Shown in pieces: positions 49,631-58,625 of a stretch of 64,000 nt of DNA (positions within the stretch are counted from its first letter, which is position 1; each line of letters starts with the position of its first letter). The notes beneath the pieces are model-generated. The model made no database searches, had not been told where the DNA came from, and saw nothing but the letters and a program-made list of their open reading frames with translations. Source of the DNA: CBDCBA01 sp965214125. GTDB taxonomy: Bacteria; Planctomycetota; Phycisphaerae; Tepidisphaerales; Tepidisphaeraceae. The DNA lies in NCBI GenBank assembly GCA_965214125.1, contig CBDCBA010000031.1:1-64000 (forward strand). Reading direction: 5' to 3'. The position numbers were made by a program, and so were the translations under genes.

Positions 49631-52018
49631 ATGCAACGCCTGACCGAAATCCTCCTGGGCCTCGACGGCGGCTTCCTCGCGCGCGACGGAAGCCTGTCGC
49701 TCGGCTTTCGCCCGCGCTGGCCGCTCCAGGACGTGTTCGGCGTGGCGTCGTGGAACCTGCTGCTGATCGCCGCTGCGACCGTGCTGGTCCTCTGGGTCTA
49801 CCGCCGCGAGGCCAAATCGCGCGGCTGGCGCATCGCCCTCGGCGTCTGCCGCATGGCGGTGCTGCTGCTCGTGATCGGCCTGCTCAACCGGCCGACGCTG
49901 TCGCTGACGAAGGCGCGCGCCGAGCCCAGCCTGCTCGCGGTGCTGGTGGACGACTCGGCCTCCATGGCCATCCGCGACATCGGCGACGGCGACGTGGTCG
50001 AGCCACGCATCAGCGTGCCGCGCGGGTTGGCCGACGGCGACGGTTCCGTTCTGGAACGGCTTGGTGAGGAGCACGACGTGCGACTCTTCCGCTTCGATGA
50101 TGCGGTCGCGAGCCTTGAACCGGACGATCTGGCGTCGCTCGAAGCCACCGGAGAGCAGACGCGCGTGCCGGGCGCGTTGGCCGAGGTGCTGGCGCAACTG
50201 CGCGGCCAGAACGTGGCCGGCGTGGTGCTGATCACCGACGGCAAGGACGCACCCGGCCGCGCGAACGAGGGGGCAATCGCGGCCGTGCGGCAGGCGGGCG
50301 TGCCGATCTACGCCGTGCCCGTCGGCGGGCCGGGCGAGCCGCCGAACCTGCGGCTGGAATCGATCTCCGCCGAGCCGACCGTCTTCGCGGGCGACATCTT
50401 GGGCGTGATTGCGACCGTCCGCGCCGTCGGCATCGAGCGCCCGACGCCCGTCGAGGTGGCGCTGCTCACCTCGGGCGGCGATTCGGTTATCGGCCCCGGC
50501 GGCGTGCCCGTGAGCCGCTTCGTCGAACTCCGACCCGGCGAGGCGACCGAGGTGGAGCTGCGCGTGGAGGCAGGCGTGCCTCGCTCGCTCGACCTTGCCG
50601 TGATCGTCCGCCCGCGCACGGCCATGAACGAGCTCGACACGGACGACAACCGGCGCGGCCTGCGCGTCGACGTGCTCGACGCGAAGATCGCCGTCCTCTA
50701 CGTCGACGGCTACCCGCGTTGGGAATATCGCTACCTGAAGAATCGCCTCGTCCGCGACGAGACGATCAACGCCAGCATTCTGCTGACCAGCGCCGACCCC
50801 ACCTTCGCGCAGGAGGGCAACACGCCGATCCGCCGGTTCCCGGTGTCGCTCGACGAGCTGCTCGATTACGACGTGGTCCTCTTCGGCGACGTGAGCCCGC
50901 AGCAGTTCAGCGACGGTCAGCTCGAACTTCTCCGCGAGTACGTCGGCGACGCCGGCGGCGGGTTCGGCATGGTTGCCGGGCCTCGATTTGGCCCGTGGGC
51001 GTGGGCGGGCACGCCGGTCGAGGCGCTGCTTCCGGTCGACCCGACGCGCGATGCGGACCCCTCGGACTCGCTCGCGGAGCGCTACGAGCCGATCGTCGAG
51101 GGCTGGCGGCCGAACGTGACGGAGGCGGGCCGGCGCACGGGAATCTTCCGCTTTTTCGCCGACGCCGACGCGAACACCGAGTTCCTGGCGGACGGCATCG
51201 AGCCGCTGTTCTGGCACGCGGGCGACATTCGAGCCAAGGCCGGCGTGGGAGACGTGCTCGCGGCCCATCCGACCGCCAGCGGCGAGGACGGTCGGCCTTT
51301 GCCGGTGCTGGTGGCGGGCCGGTACGGCGCGGGGCGGACGCTCTTCAACGGCATCGACGAATCGTGGCGCTGGCGGTACTACACCGGCGAGCCGGTTTTC
51401 GACACGTTCTGGGTCCAGCAACTGCGCTACGTCGCCCGCGGCCGAAAACTCGGCGAACGTCGCGGCACGCTGACGATCGAGAGGCCAACCTACGAGCTCG
51501 GCGACCGGGCGTTGGCCGAGCTCCGTGTGCTCGACCCGAAGCTGGGCCAACAGCTCCCCGATCGCGTGGAGGCGCGGCTGCTTGACGCTGGGGGCCGCGC
51601 CGTCGCGAACGTGCCGCTGGTCCGGCGGGCGAATGATCCCGAGAGCGGCGACGCAGGCGACGACCGCTTCACCGGCACCTGGCCCGCGGACGTGCCCGGC
51701 AGCTTCACCCTCAGCCTCGCGCCGCTGCCGGGCGACGAGGCGCCGCTGGCCGCGAACGTCGCCGTGGAGTTGCCGCGGACGGAGTTGCAGCGCCCGATCG
51801 TCGACCGCGCCGCCCTCGCCCGGCTCGCGGCCGAAACGGGTGGCGAAGTCGTGCCCGTTGCCGACCTCGACACGCTGGCGAGTCGTATTCCCAGTGCGGC
51901 CAAGCGCGTGCCGGTGGTCGTCGAGCGGGCGCTGTGGGACGCGCCGATCGCGCTGGCGTTGCTGGCGTTGCTGCTGACGATCGAGTGGGTCGGGCGCAAG
52001 CTCGCGGGGCTGGTTTGA
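49631..52018 (+). CDS. Large VWA/glutamine-amidotransferase-like membrane protein
   Basis: A 795-residue protein with two N-terminal membrane helices (near 37-60, NLLLIAAATVLVLWVY; near 67-88, MAVLLLVIGLLNRP) and one at the C-terminus (ALALLALLLTIEWVG). The VWA metal site LLAVLVDDSASMAIRDIG is near 97-114 and GVVLITDGKDAPGRA near 198-212. The middle carries a Rossmann-like part (KIAVLYVDGYPRWEYRYLKN, then RFGPWAWAGTPVEALLPVD), similar to class I glutamine-amidotransferase-like domains of planctomycetal BatA relatives. Domain borders are approximate. It lies between BatA and the coiled-coil protein, with 16 bp to the latter. Confidence 0.8.
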   Translation: MQRLTEILLGLDGGFLARDGSLSLGFRPRWPLQDVFGVASWNLLLIAAATVLVLWVYRREAKSRGWRIALGVCRMAVLLLVIGLLNRPTLSLTKARAEPSLLAVLVDDSASMAIRDIGDGDVVEPRISVPRGLADGDGSVLERLGEEHDVRLFRFDDAVASLEPDDLASLEATGEQTRVPGALAEVLAQLRGQNVAGVVLITDGKDAPGRANEGAIAAVRQAGVPIYAVPVGGPGEPPNLRLESISAEPTVFAGDILGVIATVRAVGIERPTPVEVALLTSGGDSVIGPGGVPVSRFVELRPGEATEVELRVEAGVPRSLDLAVIVRPRTAMNELDTDDNRRGLRVDVLDAKIAVLYVDGYPRWEYRYLKNRLVRDETINASILLTSADPTFAQEGNTPIRRFPVSLDELLDYDVVLFGDVSPQQFSDGQLELLREYVGDAGGGFGMVAGPRFGPWAWAGTPVEALLPVDPTRDADPSDSLAERYEPIVEGWRPNVTEAGRRTGIFRFFADADANTEFLADGIEPLFWHAGDIRAKAGVGDVLAAHPTASGEDGRPLPVLVAGRYGAGRTLFNGIDESWRWRYYTGEPVFDTFWVQQLRYVARGRKLGERRGTLTIERPTYELGDRALAELRVLDPKLGQQLPDRVEARLLDAGGRAVANVPLVRRANDPESGDAGDDRFTGTWPADVPGSFTLSLAPLPGDEAPLAANVAVELPRTELQRPIVDRAALARLAAETGGEVVPVADLDTLASRIPSAAKRVPVVVERALWDAPIALALLALLLTIEWVGRKLAGLV

Positions 52019-52034
52019 ATGATTCGGAGCCGTT

Positions 52035-55000
52035 ATGACGCAAGCCAATCTTCCGCCGCTTTCGCCGCAACAGTTGTTGTCGCGCCTCGACCGGCTGCGC
52101 CGCGGGGCGAAGCGCCTGAGCGTGTTGTACGGCCTCGGCCTGATCGTGCTGGGCGGGGCGGCGTTGCTCGTGCTGGGGGCGCTGGCGGACTGGCTCTTCC
52201 GACTCCCGAGCGTGCCGCGCCTGATCGGTCTGCTCGCGACGCTGGCCCTGCTCGGCTGGGCAGTCTGGCGGTACGTCTGGCGACCCGCGAGCCGGCCGCT
52301 GGGCATCGATGAGGTCGCCGGTCGCGTGGAGGAGGTCTACCCGCAGTTCGACGACCGTTTGCGCAGCAGCGTGGGCTTCCTGGCCCGGCCCGACCTGGCT
52401 GACGAGCCGCTGCGCCGGCGGACGATCGACGAGGCGCGCGAGCTCGCCAGTCGGCTGCCGCTGTCGCGTGTGCTCCGGCCGCGCGGGGCGCTGCTGAGCA
52501 TCGGCGGCGCCGTGGCGGCCGTGGCGGTGCTGGTCGCCCTCGCGCTGCTGCTGGGCCCGCTGGCCGGCACGATCCTCGGGCGGCTCGTCGACCCGCTCAA
52601 CCCGAACCACCAGTGGCCCAAGCAGTACGGCGTGGCGCCGCTGGTGCTGCCCGAGGCCCACCCGGCCGGCCGGCCGATGCCGGTCGTCGCCACGCTCACC
52701 AAGGGCGACGCCAGCGGCGTGGAACCGACGGTTCTCTGGCAGATCGGCCGCGACGGCCCGGTCGGCCGGCAACTGATGACGCGCCGCGACGACGGCACCT
52801 TCGCCGCCTCCATCGACCCGCGCCTGAGCGACGCCGCCGCCCGTGGGCAGTTGCGCGTCTGGGTCGAGGCCGGCGACGACACCACGGCGCCCAAGCCCGT
52901 CGAGCTCGTGCGGCGCCCCGCGCTCGTGTCGGCCGTCGCCCGCGTGACGCCGCCGCCGTACGTGCCCAGCGACTCGCCCGCGGCCCGGCCGATCGAGCAC
53001 GACCTGACCGCCGCCCCGCTCGTCGTCGGCGACGGGTCGACCGTCGAGCTGTCGCTCGGGTACACGAAACATCTCGCAACGGCGGACGGCGCGCCGCTGG
53101 TCGACCTGCGCCCGCTCGGCGACGAGCCGCTGCCGGACTTGGCTTGGTCCGGCGACGGCGGCGGCGCGACGGCCACATACCTCGCCACGGGCACCGCCCG
53201 CTTCGCCGTTCGCGCGACCGGCGTGGACGGCTTCGCGACGGATGAATCGCCCGCCTTCGAGGTGGTCGTGCGGCCCGACCGGCTGCCGACGATCCAGATC
53301 GACCAGCCGCGCCGCAACGAGAGTCGCACCGCCGAGGCCATCGTGCCGTTGCGTGCGACGGCCGAGGACGACTTTGGGCTGGAATACGTTGAGCTCGTCG
53401 TGGAAAAACTCGCTCCACCCGGCGGTTCGGGTTGGACCGCGACGGTGCCGCTGCTGACCGACGATCGCGCCACCGCCGAGCCCAGCGGCGGCGAGGGGGG
53501 CGTTCGCTATCGACTTGCTTACGACTGGCCGTTGGGCGACGTCGCGGCGTCGGCCGGCGGCCCGCTGGAGCCGGGCGACGTGCTCGAGTTCCACCTGCGC
53601 GGCAAGGACAACTTCGACCTGAACGGCCGCACGCACGAGCCGCAGGAGAGCGGGCGGCTGCGCATCACGATCATCAGCCAGCAGGAGCTGAGCCGCCGCG
53701 TCGTCGGCGAACTCCAGCGCGCCCGCGACGGCGTGCTTCGCGTGCGCCAACAGCAGGAGGCCACGCGCCGCCAGACGGGCGAGTGGGCGGGCGAGACGGC
53801 CGAGCAACGCTCGCTCGACGAGGCCGACCGCGAGGCCGCCGACCGCCTGGCCCGCCAGCAGTCCGCCGCGGCCGCGCAGGCGCGGCGACTCGCCGAAACC
53901 GTCGGTGAAATCGAGCGTGAACTGGATGAAAACCGCTCGGAAAACGAGCAGCTCAAGCAGCTTGCCAAGGACGTCGCCGACGGGCTCGAGCAGGCGGCCG
54001 AGGGCCCGATGAAGTCGGCGGCGCTGTCGCTGTCGCGGGCCGGCGGCGAGAACAACCCGGCCCCGCGCGGCGAGGCGGCCGAGGACGCGCAGCAACAGCA
54101 ACGCGAGGCAACCCGCCAGCTCGACGAGCTCGGCGAGCAGCTTGAGTCGATCGGCTCGCTCAGTCAAAGCGTCGACAGCGTCGCCGAACTGCTCGAACGC
54201 CAGCAGGAGCTCGGCGAGCGGGCCGAGGAGACGATGTCGCGCAACGTCGGCCGCACCGCCGAGGAGATGAGCGACGCCGACCGCGCCGAGATGGAGCGGG
54301 TCGCCGACGAACAGGAGCAACTCGCCGACGAGACGCAGGCGGCGCTGGAGCGCATGCAGGAACAGGCCGAGCAGATGCGCGAGGACGACGCGGCCGCACA
54401 GGCGATGAAGAACGCGGCCCAGACGGCCCAGCAGCAGGGCGTCACCGGTCAGCAACGCCGCGCCGCGCAGCAGCAGCGACAGAACAATCGCTCGCAGTCG
54501 CAGCAGGCTCAGGAGCAGGCGGAGATCGGGCTGCAACTCGTGCTGAGCGAGCTGCGCGACGCCGAACGCGAGCAACTTCGCGAGCTCGAACGCAAGCTTG
54601 CCGAGCTCGCCGAGCAGCTCGACCGCCTCGTCCGCCGCCAGGCCGGGCACAACCTGGACAACCTCGCGCTGCGCGACGAGCCGGCGCCCGACGATCTTGC
54701 GGCGCTGGCGGCGCGCGATGAGGACAATGCCGTCGAGCCAACGGTCGAGCGGCTTTCCGCGAGCCAGGAGCAGACCGAGCGAAATGCCCGCAATCTCGCG
54801 CAGCCGGCCGAGGAGGCCTCAGACGGGGGCGATGTGGCCGCGGCGCTGGCGAAGGCGTCGGCGCGGATGGAGCGGGCGGCCGTTTCGCTGCGCGGGCGCG
54901 ACGTGGAAGCCGCTTACGCGCCGCCGCAGGTGGAGGCGTTGGCGGCGCTGGTCGAGGCACGCGACGCCGCCGAGGCCGAGCGGCAGCGGGTCGAGGAGGA

Positions 55001-56351
55001 GCTTGCCGAGCAGGCGCGTGCGGCCGTGCGGGAACAGCTTGTGCAGATTCGCGATGAGCAGGTCGCCGAGGTGAACGAGCCGACGGCCGTCGTCGACGCC
55101 GAACGGCAACAGGCCGAGTTGCCGCGTCGGCGCCTGCTGCAACGGATCAACCCGATCCGGCCCAAGCAGGAGGACCTCGTCGCCCGCGTGCAGGAGGCCG
55201 AGCAGGCCTTGGCGGACGTGGGCGGCGTCGCGTTCGTCTACGCGGGGCGGCAGGCGCGGGAGTCGATGTCCGCCGTGCTGGAAGGCCTCGCCCGCCAGCA
55301 GACAGACGCCGGCGTGCAACGCCAGGGCGATCGCGCGGTGGCGCGGCTGGATGCCATGATCGACTCGCTCACGCTCGAGCCGAAGGACGAGCGCTTCGAG
55401 AGCGCCAGCCAACAGCAAGGCGGCGGCGGCGACGGCGAGCAGCAGCAGCAGGGGCCCGCGCTCCCGCCCGAGGCCGAGCTGCAACTCGTCAAGCGGCTGC
55501 AACAGGGCGTCGCGGAGCAGACGCGCCAGCTCGACACCAATCGCGACGGCGACGACTTCGAGCAGCGCGTGGCCGAGAACGCGGCCGAGCAGGGGGAGAT
55601 GCGCGACGTGCTGAACCAGATGCTCCGCCAGTACAGCCAGGGCAAGGTCGGATTCGGGCCGGAGCCGGACCCGGAGACACTGCTGCCCGAGGAGCAGGCG
55701 GACGGCGAGGACGTCGAGCAGCAACTAGACGACCGCGACCTGCTCGACGACCTCTTGGGCGAGGCCGCTCGCGGCGAGGCGCAAGGGGCCGGCGAGGGCG
55801 ACGGCGAAGGCGAGGCGGGCGAGGAGGAGGAGGATCCGCACGGCATGCCCGCCGGCGGGGGTCAGCAGGTTCGCCAGGTCGGCGACTACATGGCCCGCGC
55901 TCGTCAACGGCTGGATCTCAAGCGCGATCCGGGGGCCATCACCCAGCAGCTCCAGCAGCGCGTGCTCGAGAACCTCGACGGGCTCATCGACCAGGCGCGG
56001 CAGAACAGCCAGAACAGCCAGTCGAGTTCCGCCGCCGCCCAGCAACAGGCGCGGCGGCCGCAGCAGCAGAATCGGCCCGGCCAGGAGCAAGCCAACGCGG
56101 CTGGCCAGCAGGCGAACGCAGGCGAGCGGCCCGATGCCGGCGAGGGCGGCGACGGCTCGGCCCCCACGCCGCCGCCCGGCGGCGAGGCCCAGTTGTCAGG
56201 CGAGTTCGAGCAGTCGCTGGCCGAGTGGGGCAATCTCACGCCGCGCCAGCGTGAGGCGATCATCGACTCGCGCACCGACCGTCCGCTCGACATGTACCGC
56301 CGGCTCACCGAAGAGTTCTACAAGCGCCTCAGCGAGCAAGACCAGGAGTAA
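52035..56351 (+). CDS. Giant coiled-coil membrane protein (DUF4175-like)
   Basis: A 1438-residue protein. Three predicted membrane helices lie near 28-54, 58-80 and 150-178. An Ig-like/extracellular part spans about 200-540, with ATAEDDFGLEYVELVVEKL as one strand. From about 550 to 1290 it is a Gln/Glu/Arg/Ala-rich coiled coil (for example LAEQLDRLVRRQAGHN). The C-terminus has the short module WGNLTPRQREAIIDSR, then YRRLTEEFYKRLSEQ, seen in planctomycetal cluster proteins. DUF4175-type proteins share this plan of membrane anchor plus long helical part. The coiled-coil composition explains a very high Gln content. It starts 16 bp after the previous gene and ends 4 bp before the next. Confidence 0.75.
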   Translation: MTQANLPPLSPQQLLSRLDRLRRGAKRLSVLYGLGLIVLGGAALLVLGALADWLFRLPSVPRLIGLLATLALLGWAVWRYVWRPASRPLGIDEVAGRVEEVYPQFDDRLRSSVGFLARPDLADEPLRRRTIDEARELASRLPLSRVLRPRGALLSIGGAVAAVAVLVALALLLGPLAGTILGRLVDPLNPNHQWPKQYGVAPLVLPEAHPAGRPMPVVATLTKGDASGVEPTVLWQIGRDGPVGRQLMTRRDDGTFAASIDPRLSDAAARGQLRVWVEAGDDTTAPKPVELVRRPALVSAVARVTPPPYVPSDSPAARPIEHDLTAAPLVVGDGSTVELSLGYTKHLATADGAPLVDLRPLGDEPLPDLAWSGDGGGATATYLATGTARFAVRATGVDGFATDESPAFEVVVRPDRLPTIQIDQPRRNESRTAEAIVPLRATAEDDFGLEYVELVVEKLAPPGGSGWTATVPLLTDDRATAEPSGGEGGVRYRLAYDWPLGDVAASAGGPLEPGDVLEFHLRGKDNFDLNGRTHEPQESGRLRITIISQQELSRRVVGELQRARDGVLRVRQQQEATRRQTGEWAGETAEQRSLDEADREAADRLARQQSAAAAQARRLAETVGEIERELDENRSENEQLKQLAKDVADGLEQAAEGPMKSAALSLSRAGGENNPAPRGEAAEDAQQQQREATRQLDELGEQLESIGSLSQSVDSVAELLERQQELGERAEETMSRNVGRTAEEMSDADRAEMERVADEQEQLADETQAALERMQEQAEQMREDDAAAQAMKNAAQTAQQQGVTGQQRRAAQQQRQNNRSQSQQAQEQAEIGLQLVLSELRDAEREQLRELERKLAELAEQLDRLVRRQAGHNLDNLALRDEPAPDDLAALAARDEDNAVEPTVERLSASQEQTERNARNLAQPAEEASDGGDVAAALAKASARMERAAVSLRGRDVEAAYAPPQVEALAALVEARDAAEAERQRVEEELAEQARAAVREQLVQIRDEQVAEVNEPTAVVDAERQQAELPRRRLLQRINPIRPKQEDLVARVQEAEQALADVGGVAFVYAGRQARESMSAVLEGLARQQTDAGVQRQGDRAVARLDAMIDSLTLEPKDERFESASQQQGGGGDGEQQQQGPALPPEAELQLVKRLQQGVAEQTRQLDTNRDGDDFEQRVAENAAEQGEMRDVLNQMLRQYSQGKVGFGPEPDPETLLPEEQADGEDVEQQLDDRDLLDDLLGEAARGEAQGAGEGDGEGEAGEEEEDPHGMPAGGGQQVRQVGDYMARARQRLDLKRDPGAITQQLQQRVLENLDGLIDQARQNSQNSQSSSAAAQQQARRPQQQNRPGQEQANAAGQQANAGERPDAGEGGDGSAPTPPPGGEAQLSGEFEQSLAEWGNLTPRQREAIIDSRTDRPLDMYRRLTEEFYKRLSEQDQE

Positions 56352-56355
56352 CGCC

Positions 56356-57420
56356 ATGATCCGCCACCTCATTCTCCCCTTTGCGGCAACCGCCGTTCTT
56401 GCCGCGCCGCTCGCTGCGCAGCCCGTGCCTGATGACGGCACCGGCGACGGCCGCGAGCAGGTGCGCGGCGACGAGATCACGCCGCAAAGCCGCGCCGCCG
56501 TCGAGCGCGGGCTCGACTGGCTCGCGGCACAGCAGCAGTCGGACGGCGGCTTCGGCGACAGCGGCGGCGGCACCGCCTACACCGCCGTGAGCGCAATCGC
56601 CCTGATGAGCGCCGGCCACCTGCCCAACCGCGGCAAGTACGGCCAGCACGTCGCGCGGGCGGTCGACTACATCATCAACAAGGCCCAGCCCAGCGGCCTG
56701 CTCTGCGGCGACGGCACGAGCGGGGCGATGTACCACCACGGCTTCGCGGCGCTGCTGCTGGGCGAGGTCTACGGCATGACCGGCGACGAGCGCGTGAAGG
56801 AGCCGCTCCGCCGCGCGGTCCGCTTGATCGAGCAGAGCCAGAACAGCGAGGGGGGCTGGCGTTACAACCCCGTGCCGATCCAGGCCGACGTCAGCGTCAC
56901 CATCTGCCAGGTGATGGCCCTGCGCGCCGCGCGCGACGCGGGCGTGAAGGTGGAGAAGCGGGTCATCGACGACGCCGTCGAATACGTGCGCAAGTGCCAG
57001 AACAGCGACGGCGGCTTCAACTACATGCTGGGTGGCGGGAACAACAGCGGCTTTGCCCGCAGCGCCGCCGGCGTGGCGACGCTCTTCTACGCCGGCATCA
57101 GCGAGGGGCCGGAGATCGAACAAGGCCTGGACTACATCTTGCGCAGCGTGCCCGACGGCCCCGTCGGCGGCAGGCGGCCCCACTATTACTACGGCCAGTA
57201 TTACGCCGCACAAGCGACGTTCCTGGCCGGCGGCGAGGCGTGGGCGACGTGGTTCCCGGCCATCCGCGAGCAACTCGTCGGCGCCCAGGAATCCGACGGC
57301 CGCTGGACCGGCGACCAGGACCGCGGCGTCGACACCTACTCGACCGCGATGGCCCTCATCGTCCTGCAAATGCCCAACCGCTACCTGCCCGTCTTCAGCG
57401 GAAAGGGACCGGGATCGTGA
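56356..57420 (+). CDS. Secreted prenyltransferase/squalene-cyclase-like repeat protein
   Basis: A 354-residue exported protein (signal peptide RHLILPFAATAVLAAPLAAQ). It has alpha/alpha-barrel repeats with QW-like motifs: LDWLAAQQQSDGGFGDSGGG (near 48-67), IEQSQNSEGGWRYNPVPIQA, VRKCQNSDGGFNYMLGGG and LVGAQESDGRWTGDQDRGVD. Such proteins keep the fold of terpene cyclases and prenyltransferases, but the catalytic DxDD is not seen, so it is probably a structural or binding protein. It starts 4 bp after the coiled-coil gene and its TGA overlaps the ATG of the next (57420), so the three genes are translationally linked. Confidence 0.85.
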   Translation: MIRHLILPFAATAVLAAPLAAQPVPDDGTGDGREQVRGDEITPQSRAAVERGLDWLAAQQQSDGGFGDSGGGTAYTAVSAIALMSAGHLPNRGKYGQHVARAVDYIINKAQPSGLLCGDGTSGAMYHHGFAALLLGEVYGMTGDERVKEPLRRAVRLIEQSQNSEGGWRYNPVPIQADVSVTICQVMALRAARDAGVKVEKRVIDDAVEYVRKCQNSDGGFNYMLGGGNNSGFARSAAGVATLFYAGISEGPEIEQGLDYILRSVPDGPVGGRRPHYYYGQYYAAQATFLAGGEAWATWFPAIREQLVGAQESDGRWTGDQDRGVDTYSTAMALIVLQMPNRYLPVFSGKGPGS

Positions 57421-58607
57421 TGTTCCTCCGCGCCTGCATCCTTCTGCTCGCGGCCTTGGCCGTTGCCGATTCTGCCAACGCACAGGCGGGCGTCTGGCGG
57501 GCAACCGGGCCGGACGGGGCCGCTGCCGTCGGGGCGATCAGCGGGCTCGACATCGACGACGATGGTCTTGTCGCAAGCGTTGGCGGCGAGACGATTCGTG
57601 CATCGCGGCTGCTCCATCTCGTCCCGCCCGGCACTGGCCGCGCGGGCGGTGCGTTTCGCCTTCACCTCGCCAACGGCGACATTCTGCGCGGCGACGTGGC
57701 CGACATCGACGAGGCTGCGATCACGCTCCGCACGCTCGACTTCGGCGACGTGCGCGTTCCGCTCGAACAGGCGGTGGCACTGCTCGCGTTCGGCACCGGG
57801 GGTGGCATCGGCCAACCCGCGACCGCCGGGCCGCGGCCGCTGTCGGACGAGGTCCTGCTCGCCAACGGCGATCGCGTCAGCGGGTTTCTCGCATCCCTGG
57901 CCGAAGGTCAACTGACGCTGGAGCAGGACGACGGCAGCACCCTGACGCTCCCGCTCGACGCGGTGGAGCGCGTCGCCTTCGCCGACGGTGGTGCGGTGGC
58001 GCAGGCCAACGCGGGCGTCGCGCGGCTCGTGCTGTCGGACTGGTCGACGATCACCGCCACCGCGCTCGAACTCGGCGACGATGGCCGGTGGCAGGTGACA
58101 TACAACAACGACGCCGTCAGCCTGGAGCCGACGCTCGTGTTCGCCGTCGAGCCGGCCGAGGCTCGCAGCCTGTTCCTGGCGGATGCGACGCCGAGCGAAA
58201 CCCGCTACCAACCCTATTTCGGCGCAAGCTTTCCGCCGCGGCGCATGCCGGGGCTGGAAAGCGTTGTCGCCGCCGGCCCAACGCCGGGCCGATCCATCGA
58301 AACGCGCAGTCGCACGCGGCTGACATTCGACGTCCCGCCGGGCGAGTTCAACAAGTTTCTTGCAAACTTTCGAATCGGCGTCGAGGGCGAGGAGTTGCCG
58401 CAGGCGAGCGTCCACGTGCGGGTTCTGCTCGACGGCGAGGTGGCCGCCGAACGACTCGAGTTCACGCAGGAAGGCGGCGTCGGGCAGTTCGACGTGCCGC
58501 TGGGCGGCGCGGCGACCGTGACGTTGGAGGTCGACTACGCCGATCGTCTCGACGTGCAGGATCGGCTGATCTGGGTCGAACCGCGGTTGGTTTGCGGCAG
58601 TCGCTGA
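57420..58607 (+). CDS. Exported protein with NPCBM-like C-terminal domain
   Basis: A 395-residue exported protein. Signal peptide FLRACILLLAALAVADSANA, then two short repeated beta modules: FRLHLANGDILRGDVADIDE and VLLANGDRVSGFLASLAEGQ, each like a small barrel 'ANGD.l.G.' unit. A C-terminal beta-sandwich (about 280-395) contains RSRTRLTFDVPPGEFNKFLA and VTLEVDYADRLDVQDRLIWV, like NPCBM/NEW2 carbohydrate-binding domains. Function unknown, probably binding a polysaccharide or a cell-surface partner. It overlaps the preceding gene's stop by one base (TGATG). Confidence 0.7.
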   Translation: MFLRACILLLAALAVADSANAQAGVWRATGPDGAAAVGAISGLDIDDDGLVASVGGETIRASRLLHLVPPGTGRAGGAFRLHLANGDILRGDVADIDEAAITLRTLDFGDVRVPLEQAVALLAFGTGGGIGQPATAGPRPLSDEVLLANGDRVSGFLASLAEGQLTLEQDDGSTLTLPLDAVERVAFADGGAVAQANAGVARLVLSDWSTITATALELGDDGRWQVTYNNDAVSLEPTLVFAVEPAEARSLFLADATPSETRYQPYFGASFPPRRMPGLESVVAAGPTPGRSIETRSRTRLTFDVPPGEFNKFLANFRIGVEGEELPQASVHVRVLLDGEVAAERLEFTQEGGVGQFDVPLGGAATVTLEVDYADRLDVQDRLIWVEPRLVCGSR

Positions 58608-58625
58608 TGGGGTAAACTGCCCATC

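Noticed and set aside
49247..54650. Very long minus-strand open frames (1019 and 979 codons) antisense to the VWA-type and coiled-coil genes
   Set aside because: They mirror the codon frame of strongly supported plus-strand genes in GC-rich DNA and have no signal, domain or ribosome-binding site of their own.
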